Source: Hyperoodon ampullatus (taxonomy: Eukaryota; Chordata; Mammalia; Artiodactyla; Ziphiidae). From it: a stretch of 64,000 nucleotides of DNA. The position numbers were made by a program, and so were the translations under genes. The notes under the pieces are model-generated. The model was not told the DNA's origin, did not search any database, and saw only the letters and a program-made list of their open reading frames with translations. The stretch covers positions 2,480,001 to 2,544,000 of the forward strand of contig CATKHW010000008.1 of assembly GCA_949752795.1 (NCBI GenBank). The letters run 5' to 3'. Shown here piece by piece: positions 31,301-42,372 of the stretch. Numbering within the stretch: position 1 is the first letter of the stretch; each line of letters begins with the position of its first letter.

Positions 31301-34300
31301 ATTCTCAATGGCCCTTGTCATCACAATGCTCCAAGCCCTTGTCATCACAATGCTCCATTACATTTGTTATCACAATACTCCATGACACTTGGCATCACAA
31401 TGCTCCATGCCATTTTCATCACAATTGTCCATGACATAGGTCATCACAATGCTCCCTGACACCTGTCTTCACAATTCTGCATGACGTTGTCATCACAATG
31501 CTCCATGCCCTGGTCATCACAAGGAGCCATGCCCATTGCCATCACAATAATCCATGAAACTTGTCAGACCAAAGCTCCATGCCCCTGTCATCACAATGCT
31601 CCATGCCATTGTCATCACAATGATCCATGACTCCAGTCATCAAAATGCTTCATGACCTTGGTCATCACAATGGTCCATGCCCTCGTCATCACAAGGCTCT
31701 GTGACATTTGTCACCACAATGCTCCATGAACTTTTCATCAAAATGCTTTGTGACACTTGTCATCACAATGCTTCACGCCTTTCTCAGCACAATGCTCCAT
31801 GAACCTTGTCATCACAATGCTCCATGCCCTTGTCAGCACAGTGCTACATGACCTTTGTCATCACAATGCTCCAAGCCCTTGTCATCACAATGCTCCATTA
31901 CCTTTGTCATCACAATCCTCCAAGACACTTGGAATCACAATCCTCCATGCCATTGTCATCACAATGGGCCATGACTTAGGTCTTCACAATGCTCCCTGAC
32001 ACCTGTCTTCATAATACTGCATGACTTTGTCATCACAATGCTCCGTGCCATTGTCATCACAATGCGCCATTCCCACTGTCGTCACAATAATCCATGAAAC
32101 TTGTAAGACCAATGCTCCATGCCCCTGTCATCACAATGCTCCATGCCCTTGTCATCACAATGCTCCATGACCCCTGTCATCTCAATGCTCTGTGACTCCA
32201 GTCATCACAATGCTTCATGACCTTTCTCATCAAAATGGTCCATGCCCTCGTCATCACAAGTCTCTGTGACCTTTCTCACCACATTGCTCCATGAACTTTT
32301 CATCACAATGCTCTGTGACCCTTGTCATCACAATTCTCTATGCCTTTCTCAGCACAATACTCCATGACCCTTGTCATCACAATGCTCCATGCGCTTCTCA
32401 GCACAATACTCCATGACCCACATCATCACAACGCGCCATGTGCCTGTCATCACAATGCTCACATCCTTTTCATCACAATGCTGCTTAAACCTTGTCATTA
32501 CAGCACTCCATGCACTTCTCATCAAAATGCTCTCTCACCACTGATATCACAATGTTCCATCACTATTCATTCCAATACTCCATCACTCCAGTCATCACAA
32601 AGTTCCATGAAACCTGTCATTAAAATGCTACATGCACTTATCATCACAATGTTCGATGACCCCTGACATCACAATATTCCATAACCCCTGTCATCAAAAT
32701 GCTCCATGACACTTTTCATCACAAAGCTCCATGACCCCTGACATCACAATATTCCATAACCACTGTAATCAAAATGTTCCATCACCCTTTTCACCAAATT
32801 ACTCAATGACCCTGTCATCACAATGCTCCCTGCCCTTCTCATCACAATGCACGTCACCCTTGTCATCAGAATGCTCCATGACATTTGTCATCACAAAGCT
32901 CCATAACCCTGGGCATCACAATGCTCCATGCCATTGTCATCACATTGCTCCATGAACCCTCTCATCACATTGCTCCATGCCATTGTCATCACAAAGCTCC
33001 ATGACGCTTGTCATCACAATGCTCCATGCCCACTCTCATCACAATAATCCATGAAATTTTTCAGACCAATGCTCCATGCCCTTGTCATCACAATGCTCAA
33101 TTCCCCCTGTCATAACAATGCTCCATGACACCTGGCATCACAAGGATCCACAGCCTTGTCATCACAAGACTCCATGACCCTTTTCATCACCATGCTCCAA
33201 GACCCTGTAATCACAATGCTCCATGAAATTGTAATCAGAAAGCTCCATGACGCATGTCATAAGAATGCTCCGTGGACTTCTCATTAACTATGCTCCATGC
33301 CCTTGTCATCACAATGCTCCAAGACCCCTGTAATCACAATGCTCCATGTCCCTTTTAATCTCAATGCTCCAAGAACCCTGTCATCCCATACACCATGCCC
33401 ATCATCATAATGATTCATGCTATTGTCATCACAATGAAATTAATATGCTCCATGTCTTCTGTCATCACAATGCTCCAAATACTTGTGATCACAAAGTTCC
33501 ATGACACTTGTCATCACAATGACCCATGACACTCCTCATCACAGTTAACCATGGTCTTCTCATCACAATGCTCCATGAACTTTGTCATCACAATGCTCAA
33601 TACACTTGTCATCACAATGCTCCCTGACATTTGTCGAGAGTATGCTCCTTGAACCCTGCCCTGACAAGGCTCCATGCCTTTTTCATCACAATGATCCATG
33701 CCCTTTTCATCACAATGCTCAAAGACCCCTGTAATCATAATGCTCCATTCCCCTTTTCATCACAAACATCCATGACACATGTCATCAGAATGCTCCATGG
33801 CCTTCTCATCACAATGCTCCATGCCCTTGTTATCACAGTGCTCCAAGACCCCTGGCATCACAATACTCCATGAAAATTTTCAGCCCAATGCTCCATGATC
33901 TTCTCATCACAATGCTCCATGATCCCTGTAATCACAACGCTCCGTGCTCCTTGAAATCAAAATGATCCATGACCTCTGTCATCACAATGCTCCAAACCCT
34001 TGTGATCACATTGTTCCACAACACTTGTCATCACAACGCTCCATGATGCCTGTCATCACAATACTCCATGCCCTTGTCATCACAATGCTCCCTGACCTTT
34101 GTCATCACAATGCTCAATACACTTGTCATCACATTACTCCACAAGCTTGTCATCAGAATGCTCCACGACCCTTGTCATCACAATGCTCCATGCCTCTAGT
34201 CATTACAGTGCTGCATGACCCTCGACATCACAATTATCCATGGTCTTCTCATCACAGTGCTCCACGGTCTTGCCATCACAATGCTCCATGACACTTCTCA

Positions 34301-35419
34301 TCACAATGTTACATGATCTTCTCATCACTATTCTCCATGCACTTGTCATCACAATGCTCCATAAACCCTGTCATAGCAAGCTCCAAGTGCTTTTCATCAC
34401 AGTGCTTCACAAAATTGTCCACAAAATTCTCAATGGCCGTTGTCATCACAGTGCTCCATGCCCTTGTCATCACAGTGATCCATGACCATTGTCATCAAAA
34501 GCTCCAAGCCCTTGTCATCACAATGCTCCATTACCTTTGTCATCACAATCCTCCATGACACTTGGCTTCACAATGCTCCATGCCATTGTCATCACAATGC
34601 ACCAAGACATATGTCATCACAATGCTCCCTGACACCTGTCTGCACAGTACTCCATGACCTTCTCATAACAATGCTGCATGCCCTTGTCATCACAATGTGC
34701 CATGCCCGCTGTCATCTCAATAATCCATGAAACTTGTCAGACCAATGTTCCATGCCCCTGTCATCACAATGCTCCATGCCCTTGTCATCACAATGCTCCG
34801 TGATTCCAGTCATCACAATTCTTCATGACCTTTGGCATCAAAATGGTCCATGCCCTCATCATCACAGGGCTCTGTGAAATTTGTCACCATAATGATCCAT
34901 GAACTTTTCATTCAAAATGCTCTGTGACCCTTGCAATCACAATGCTCCATGCCTTTGTCAGCAGAGTGCTCCATGACACTTGTTATCACAATGCTCCATG
35001 CGCTTGTTATCAAAATTTTCCACAAACTTGTCATCAGAATGCTCCATAAAACTTGTCATCACAATGCTCCATGTACTTCTAATCAAAATGCTCTCTCACA
35101 ACTGATATCAAAATGTTCCATCACTAGTCATCACAATACGCGATCACCCCTGTCATGACACTGTTCCACGGCCTTGTCATCACAAGGCTCCATGACCCTT
35201 GTCATCAAAATGCTCCAAGACCCCTGTAATCACAATGCTCCATGCTATTGTCATCACAAAGCTTCATGACGCATGTCATCAATCTGCTCCATGGCCTTCT
35301 CATCACAATGCTCCATGCCCTTGTCTTCACCATACTCCAAGAAAACTGTAATCAAAATGCTCCATGCCACTTTTCATCTCAATGCTCCATGAACTCTGTA
35401 ATCACAATGAACCATGACC

Positions 35420-35436
35420 ATCATCATGGAGACTTA
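35420..35436. other. Junction: 24/25-bp array to 1.74-kb satellite
   Basis: The minisatellite ends inside marker M2, at CATCATCAT (35,427), and the next bases GGAGACTTATCAATACATAG (from 35,428) are the phase-1 position of the 1.74-kb unit as seen at 37,165, 38,902 and later units. The switch is abrupt, with at most 2-3 bp of shared sequence. Confidence 0.85.
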
Positions 35437-37164
35437 TCAATACATAGGTTTTAAGATTCTTACTAGTCAGATATATTCCTCTGCGGGAAATATGGGGTTT
35501 TGAATCCCTTTCACTGAGGCAGGTGTAGGTCTTGTCTATTCCGTAGTTGGTTTTTGGAACGGTACCTGTACTAATATCAAACTCTGGTTTTATGCATCAC
35601 CCAACCTCTCTTTCCCCCTTGAGCAGGCATAAGAGATTTTTCTAAATGTAAGACTCTGTTCTCTTTCCTAACTCAGTTCATGTGCAGCCATGTTTACAGG
35701 ACCTTCATAAGTGATATCTTATGATAAGTTTCTTTTTCTCTGTGACTTATTTCACTTAGATTCATCCTAATTGAATCCACTCATTTTGCTGCTACTGGCC
35801 TTATGACATTGATTTCGTGGCTGAGGGATATTCCATCATACGTAAGTACCACAATTTCTTGAACCATTTTTGTCTTTCCTGGGATATTTCAGCTGCACCC
35901 AAGTTGAGGTTCTTGTAAGCAGTGCAGCCCTGAATTTTGGGGTGGCTCTGTCTTATTGATTTTCAGTTTTCCCAAGGTATCTCCGCTAGACAGGAAGTGC
36001 CCCTGGCTCTGTAGCTCTGTTGTTTACTTGTTTGTGGGAACACAATGCCCTCCTCCAGAGAGGCAGTTGGCAGTTTACATCCTGCCCATCAGCAAAACTA
36101 GGCTCCCTCTTCTGCAGGGCCTGTCTTGTCTTTATGGTTTTTAAACATTTTGCGGATGTCCCTTTTGACCAGTGGGAAGTGATACTTCTTTGTAGTGCAG
36201 ATTTGCATTGCCCGCTTGCTTGCTTGGCCAAAAAGGGCGTATGCATTTTCTCCTGAATATATTCAGGAGAAAATGCATACGCCCTTTTTGGCCAAGTGCA
36301 TCATTGTCGAAGTTGTGCCCCTCTTCCTGTGCTTTAAAGGCGATTCCAATGTACCTCTTGAAATCTGTTTCCTGCTATTCTGGCTCGCTTTGAAGTCCGC
36401 CTCGTTGCCTTCCCTCAACAGATTTTTGTACGATAGTTGTCCTTTATTACTCTGCCAGTTTGTGAATTACTGTGCCCCTGAGCTCCATTTTTCTACTCTT
36501 TTCTTGTGAGCTGACCGCAAGTCCAAAATTTTGGTTCAGGACCTATACTTGTTCCCGGCGGGTGGCTGAGACTTTGGTTAATTCTTCTTCCTGCTGGCAA
36601 ATTAGAGTGACATGTGCCCGTCCAAATGCCTAACAGCTACTCTCTCATTGGTTCTCCCTCTTCCCTTTCATCCTCTGCCATATTGGCAACATGTGCGAAC
36701 CAGGAGGTTAAAGGGGCTGTCTCTCCAAGTAGGGAGATTGATAGTAAAGCACTTGGAAAGTCAATCCGGAGCAGCAGGAGAGGGACTATTAGATGAGATT
36801 TAGAAACATTTCGTATTCACAGTGTGTCATTCTCTAGGTTTCCCTTACATGTTATAGCTGTAGTAATATTCCCTTCAACCTGGAGAGTTGGGACCCTTGG
36901 AATGTGTGTCACGCATTATTGCTTTAAATGTTCTGCATTTGCTCACCAAATCTCACCAAACTTCTCAGTCCCACGTGTCCAGCCTTATGCCACATCCAGC
37001 TGTCGTTTTAGATAGGTGAATTCCAGGTTTCATCAGAGCCCGTGAAGGAATTGTAAAGAATTTCCCTGTTTTTTGTTTTGTTTTTGAAATTCCTTTTTAT
37101 ACTGGGTTTGAGGTGATTCTCACTGCCATGATTATGCCAGTCTACACACTCTTGAATCCCTTGT
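35428..37164. repeat. 1.74-kb L1-derived satellite, unit 1
   Basis: First unit of the large tandem satellite, 1,737 bp. The unit start is set at GGAGACATATCAATACATAG. The block around offset 1-300 (cytosine-rich CTCTCCTTCCCCCTTAAG, then ATAAGTGATATCTTATGATA) corresponds to the antisense of a cetartiodactyl L1 3' UTR. TGAGGGATATTCCA at 35,822 and GTGATAC at 36,179 are colinear with antisense L1 ORF2. It contains the only fully perfect 74-bp palindrome (36,223-36,296). Open frames inside it are not genes. Confidence 0.92.
36223..36296. repeat. 74-bp perfect palindrome (unit 1)
   Basis: Two 37-bp arms with no spacer, centred between 36,259 and 36,260 on CCTGAATATATTCAGG; the outer ends read CTTGGCCAAAAAGGGCGTAT and its complement. 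All 37 positions pair. Such a sequence can extrude as a cruciform. Confidence 0.97.
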
Positions 37165-38901
37165 GGAGACATATGAATACATAGGTTTTAAGATTATTAC
37201 AAATCACATATATTCCTCTGCGGGAAATATGGTGTTTGGAGTCCCGTTCACTGAAGAATGTGTAGGTCTTGTCTACCCGTAGTTGATTTTTGGAACGGTA
37301 CCTGCACTAATATCAAACTCTGGTTTTTTGCATCACCCCACCTATCCTTCCCCCTTAAGGAGGCATAACAGTGTTTTCTAAAACTAAGACACTGCTCTCA
37401 TTCGTAACTCAGTTCATGTGTAGCCATGTTTACAGGACCTTCATAAGTGAAATCTTATGATAAGTTTCTTTTTCTCTGTGACTTAATTCACTTAGAATCA
37501 TCGTACCTGAATCCACTCATTTTGCTGCTACTGGCCTTAAGACATTGATTTCGTGGCTGAGGGATATTCCATCGTATGTAAGTACCACAATTTCTTGAAC
37601 CATTTTTGTCTTTCATGGGATATTTAAGGGGTATCCAAGTTGAGGTTCTTGTAAGCTGTGCAGCCATAAATTTTGTGGTGGCTCTGTCTTATTGATTTTC
37701 AGTTTTCCCAAGGTATCTCCGCTTGACTGGAAGTGCCCCTGGCTCTGTAGCTCTGTTGTTTATTTGTTTTAGGGAACACAATGCACTCCTCCAGAGAGGC
37801 AGCTGACAATTTACATCCTGTCCATCAGCATAACTAGGCTCCCTCTTCTGCAGGGCCAGTCTTGTCTTTATGGTTTTTAAACATTTTCCGGATGTCCCTT
37901 TTGACCGGTGTTAAGTGTTACTTCTTTGCAGTTCAGATTTGCATTGCCCGCTTGATTGCTTGGGCAAAAAGGGCGTATGTGTTTTATCCTGAATATATTC
38001 AGGAGAAAATGCATACGCCCTTTTTGGCCAAGTGCATCATTGTCGAACTTGTGCCCCTCTTCCTGTGCTTTAAAGGCGATTCCAATGTACCTCTTGAAAT
38101 CTGTTTCCTGCTATTCTGGCTCGCTTTCAAGTCCGCCTCGTTTCCTTCCCTCAACAGATTTTTGGATGATAGTTGTCTTTATTAATCTGCCAGTTTGTGA
38201 ATTGCTGTGCCCCTGAGCTCCATTTTTCTACTCGTTTTTTGTGAGCTGACCACAAGTCCAAAATTTTGGTTCAGGAAATATAATGTGTCCCGGCGGGTGG
38301 CTGAGACTTTGGTTAATTCTTCTTCCTGCCGGGAAACCAGAGTGACATGTGCCCGTCCAAATGCCTAACATCTACTCTCTCATTGGTTCTCCCTTGTCCC
38401 TTTCATCCTCTGCCAAACTGACAACCTGTGAGAACCAGGAGGTTAAAGGGGATGTCTCTCCAAGTTGGGAGATTGATAATAAAGCAGATGGAAATTCAAA
38501 CCGGAGCACCATAAGAGGGACTCTTAGTTGAGTTTTAGAAACCTTTCGTATTCACAGTGTATCCATTCTCTAGGTTTCCCGTACATGTTATAGCTGTACT
38601 AATATTCCCTTCAACCTGGAGAGTTGGGACCCTTGGAAGGTGCTCCACGCATTATTGCTTTTAATGGTCTGCATTTGGTCACTGAATCTCACCAAACCTC
38701 TCAGTCCCAAGTGTCCAGGCTTATGCCACATCCAGCTGTCCTTGTAGAGAGGGTCATTCCAGGTTTCATCAGAGCCCCTGTAGGAATTGTAAAGAATTTC
38801 CCTGTTTTTGTGTTTTGTTTTTGAAATTCCTTTTTATAGTGGGATTGAGGTGGTTCTCACTGCCATGTTTATGCCAGTCTAGACCCACTTCATTCCCTTA
38901 T
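37165..38901. repeat. 1.74-kb satellite, unit 2
   Basis: 1,737 bp, colinear with unit 1 throughout and with scattered substitutions. Its palindrome lies 794 bp from the unit start. Like its neighbours it carries the pyrimidine-rich L1 3'-UTR-like block and TGCCCGTCCAAATGCCTAAC near its 3' third. Confidence 0.92.
37959..38032. repeat. Palindrome, unit 2
   Basis: Four mismatches among 37 arm positions; three of the four are changes in the left arm relative to the family consensus. Confidence 0.9.
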
Positions 38902-40636
38902 GGAGACATATCAATACATAGGTTTTAAGATTCTTACTAGTCAGATATATTCCTCTGTGGGAAATATGGGGTTTTGAGTCCCTTTCACTGAGGAAGGTGT
39001 AGGTCTTGTCTATTCCATATTTGGTTTTTGGAACAGTAGCTGTACGAATATCAAACTCTGGTTTTATGCATCACCCCTCCGCTCCTTTCCCCTTAAGCAG
39101 GCATAAGAATGTTTTCTAAACGTGAGACTCTGTTCTCTTTCCTAACTCAGTTCATGTGTAGCCATTTTACAGGAAATTCATAAGTGATATCTTATTATAA
39201 GTTTCTTTTTCTCTGTGACTTATTTCACTTAGCATCATCGTACCTGAATCCAATCATTTTCCTGCTACTGGCCATATGACATTGATTTCATGGCTGAGGG
39301 ATATTCCATCGTACTTAAGTACAATTTCTTGAACCAATTTTGTCTTTCCTGGGATATTTAAGGTGTACCCAAGTTGAGGTTCTTGTAAGCAGTGCAGCCC
39401 TAAATTTTGGGGTGGCCCTGTCTTATTGATTTTCAGTTTTCCCAAGGTATATTCCCTGGACTGGAAGTGCCCTTGGCACTGTAGCTGTGTTGTTTACTTG
39501 TTTTAGGGAACACAATGCACTCCCCAATATAGGCAGTTGGCAATTTACGTCCCACCCATCAGCATAACTAGGCTCCCTGTTCTCCAGGGCCTGTCTTGCC
39601 TTTCTGGTTTTTACACATTTTTCGGATGTCCTTTTTGACCGGTGGGAAGTGATACTTCTTTGTAGTGCAGATTTGCATTGCCCGCCTTCTTGCTTTGCCA
39701 AAAAGGGCGTATGCTTTTTCTCCTGAATATATTCAGGAGAAAACGCATACGCCCTTTTTGGCCAAGTGCATCATTGTCGAAATTGTGCCCCTCTTCCTGT
39801 GCATTGAAGGGTACTCCAATGTACCTCTTGAAATCTGTTTCCTGCTATTCTGGCTCGCATTGATGTCTGCCTCGTTGCCTTCCCTCAACAGATTTTTGGA
39901 CGATAGTTGTCCTTTATTACTCTGCCAGTTTGTGAACTGCTGTGCCCCTGAGCTCCATTTTTCAACTCGTTGTTTGTGAGCTGACCGCAAGACCAAAATT
40001 TTGGTTCAGGACCAATACTGGTTCCCGGTGGTTGGCTGAGACTTTGATTAATTCTTCTTTTTGCCGGGAAATTGGAGGGGCATGTGCCCCTCCAAATGCC
40101 TAACAGCTATTCTCTCATTGGTTCTCCATCTTCCCTTTCATCCTCTGCCAAATTGGCAACCTGTGAGAACCAGGAGGTTAAAGGGGCCGTCTCTTCAAGT
40201 TGGGAGATTGATAGTAAAGCAGTTGGAAATTCAAACCGAAGCACCAGGAGAGGGACTTTTTGTTGAGTTTTAGAAACCTTTCATATTCACAGTGTGTCCA
40301 TTCTCTAGGTTTCCCATACATGTTATAGCTGTAGTAATATTCCCTTCAACCTGGAGAGTTGGGACCCTTGGAATGTGAGCCACGCATTATTGCTTTAAAT
40401 GGTCTGCATTTGCTCACGGAATCTCACCAATCCTCTCAGTCACAAGTGTCCAGCCTTATGCCACATCCAGCTGTCGTTGTAGAGAGGGTCATTCCAGGTT
40501 TCTTCAGAGCCCCTGAAGGAATTGAAAATAATTTCCCTGTTTTTTTGTTTTGTTTTTGAAATTCAATTTTATAGTGGATTTGAGCTGATTCTCACTGCCA
40601 TGTTTATGCCAGTCTAGACACACTTGATTCCCTTAC
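38902..40636. repeat. 1.74-kb satellite, unit 3
   Basis: 1,735 bp, colinear with units 1 and 2. The only notable features are point differences and small indels. Confidence 0.92.
39693..39766. repeat. Palindrome, unit 3
   Basis: Two mismatches among 37 arm positions. The right arm carries the CpG form (AAAACGCATACG). Confidence 0.9.
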
Positions 40637-42372
40637 GGAGACATATCAATACAGAGGTTTTAAGATTTTTCTAATCAGATATATTCCTCTGTGGGAAATA
40701 TGGGGTTTTGAGTCCCTTTCACTGAGGGAGGTGTATGTCTTGCCTATTCCATAGTTGGTTTTTGGAACGGTACATGTACTAATATCAAACTCTTGTTTTA
40801 TGCATGACCGCACCTCTCCTTCCCCCTTAAGAAGCCATAAGAGTGTTTTCTAAATGTCAGACTCTGTTCTCTTTCCTAACTCAGTTCATGTGTAGCCATG
40901 TTTACAGGACCTTCATAAGTGATATCTTATGATAAGTTTCTTTTTCTCTGTAACTTATTTCACGTAGAATCATCGTAGCTGAATCCACTCATTTTGCTGC
41001 TACTGGCCATATGACATTAATTTCATGGCTGAGGGATATTCCATCGTATGTGAGTAACACAATTTCTTGAAACATTTTTGTCTTTCCTCGGATATTTAAG
41101 GTGTACCCAAGTTGAGGTTCTTGTAATCAGTGCAGCTTTAAATTTTGGGGGGCTCTGTCTTATTGATTTTCAGTTTTCCCAAGTTATAATCCCTACACTG
41201 GATGTACCCTTAGCTCTGTAGCTCTGTTGTTTACTTGTTTGAGGGAACACAATGCACTCCTCCAGAGAGGCTGTTGGCAGTTTACATCCTGCCCATCAGC
41301 ATAAATAGGCCCCCTGTTCTCCAGGGCCTGTCTTGCATTTCTCGTTTTTACACATTTTGCAGATGTCCTTTTTGAGCGGTGGGAAGTGATACTTCTTTGT
41401 AGTGCAGATTTGCATTGCACGATTGCTTGCTTGGCCAAAAAGGGCGTATACGTTTCTCCTAAATATATTCAGGAGAAAATGCATATGCCCTTATTGTCCA
41501 AGTGCATCATTGTCGAAGTTGTGCCCCTCTTCCTGTGCTTTAAAGGCGATTCCAATGTACCTCTTGAAATCTGTTTCCTGTTATACTGGCTCGCTTTCAA
41601 GTCCACCTGGATACTTTCCCTCAACAGGTTTTTGGACTATAGTTGTCCTTTATTACTCTGCCAGTGTGTGAATTGCAGTGCCCCTGAGCTCCATTTTTCA
41701 ACACGTTTTTTGTGAGCTGACTGCAACTCCAAACTTTTGGTTCAGGACCTATACTGGTTCCGGGCGGGTGGCTGAGACTTTGGTTAATTATTCTTCCTGC
41801 CGGGAAATTAGAGTGACATGTGCCCGTCCAAATGCCTAGCAGCTACTCTCTCATTGGTTCTCCCTCTTCCCTTTCATCCTCTGCCAAATTGGCAAACTGT
41901 GCGAACCAGGAGGTTAAAGGAGCTGTCTCTCCAAGTTGGGAGATTGATAGTAAAGCAGCTGGAAATTCTAGCTGGAGAACCAGGAGCGGGACTATTAGTT
42001 GACTTCTAGAAACCTTTCATATTCAGAGTGTGTCCATTCTCTAGGTTTCCCGTACATGTTATAGCTGTAGTAATATTCCCTTCAACCTGGAGAGTTCTGA
42101 CCCTTGGAATGTGTGCCACGCATTATTGCTTTATTTGGTCTGCATTTGCTCACCCAATCTCACCAATCCTCTCAGTCCCAAGTGTCCAGCCTTATGCCAC
42201 ATACAGCTGTCTTTGTAGATATGGTCATTCTAGGTTTCATCAGAGCCACTGAAGGAATTGTAAAGAATTTCCCAGTTTTTTTTTGTTGTTTTTGAAATTC
42301 CTTTTTATAGTGGGTTTGAGCTGATTCTCACTGCCATGTTAATGCCATTCTAGACACGCTTGATTCCCTTAT
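40637..42372. repeat. 1.74-kb satellite, unit 4
   Basis: 1,736 bp, colinear with the family. There is a 1-bp loss in the left palindrome arm. Confidence 0.92.
41429..41502. repeat. Palindrome, unit 4
   Basis: Recognisable by TATACGTTTCTCC on the left and GGAGAAAATGCATATGCCC on the right. The left arm has lost one base, and several positions no longer pair. Confidence 0.85.

Larger units (their letters stand above)
1641..33665. repeat. Higher-order cassette M2-M3 in array A (10 copies)
   Basis: Marker M2 (CATCATCATAATG, then TGCTATTGTCATCACAATGA) is followed by marker M3 (CATCAGTATGCTCCTTGAAC, then CTGTCATGACAAGG) at an almost constant 217-222 bp. M2/M3 pairs begin near 1,641/1,862, 3,660/3,879, 6,224/6,443, 11,423/11,643, 14,958/15,178, 19,500/19,721, 24,418/24,637, 25,700/25,919, 28,110/28,329 and 33,418/33,640. 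One further pair is in array B (53,018/53,235). M2 without M3 occurs at 4,572, 21,150 and 51,268. The fixed spacing shows that this roughly 9-unit block was copied as a whole. Confidence 0.85.
902..35150. repeat. Higher-order marker M1 in array A (17 copies)
   Basis: A private variant block containing CTCTCTCACCAC, then ATATATC or TGATATC, then CACTAGTCATC recurs at about 902, 3,117, 4,326, 5,558, 7,038, 8,261, 14,637, 15,626 (partial), 18,613, 20,168, 23,752, 25,403, 26,759, 29,000, 30,499, 32,530 and 35,091. Two more copies lie in array B (50,528 and 52,131). Neighbouring units around each copy also match, so M1 tags a longer cassette. Distances between copies vary (about 1.0-3.6 kb, with one gap of 6.4 kb), so cassettes have been shuffled and truncated and are not in one strict period. 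Confidence 0.85.
1..35427. repeat. 24/25-bp satellite array A (about 1,430 units)
   Basis: The whole interval is one head-to-tail tandem array. Each unit has a 20-base core, TGTCATCACAATGCTCCATG, followed by a spacer of five bases (typically ACCCC, giving a 25-bp unit) or four (typically CCCT, giving a 24-bp unit). The two length classes are intermixed; the mean unit inferred from marker spacings is about 24.7 bp. Individual units differ at several positions, so the array is old overall, yet private variants recur together in blocks, showing a higher-order organisation. I found no transposon insertion in it. The plus strand is G-poor (10 C to 3 G in the canonical 25-mer). The array starts before position 1 and ends at the CATCATCAT trinucleotide run at 35,427, where it abuts the 1.74-kb satellite. 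Short open frames are a by-product of the periodicity. I do not recognise the family by name. Confidence 0.96.

Noticed and set aside
1..35427. CRISPR-like array of short repeats
   Set aside because: The 24/25-bp units are directly adjacent with no unique spacers, and the flanks are mammalian transposons.
1..35427. Dozens of open frames of 60-136 codons on the plus strand
   Set aside because: They follow from the unit having no stop in two phases. They begin and end at unit boundaries, repeat the same peptides and share no protein family.
1..35427. CACAATG as a recombination-signal heptamer
   Set aside because: It differs from the consensus heptamer CACAGTG and no nonamer lies at a 12- or 23-bp spacing; it is just part of the repeat core.
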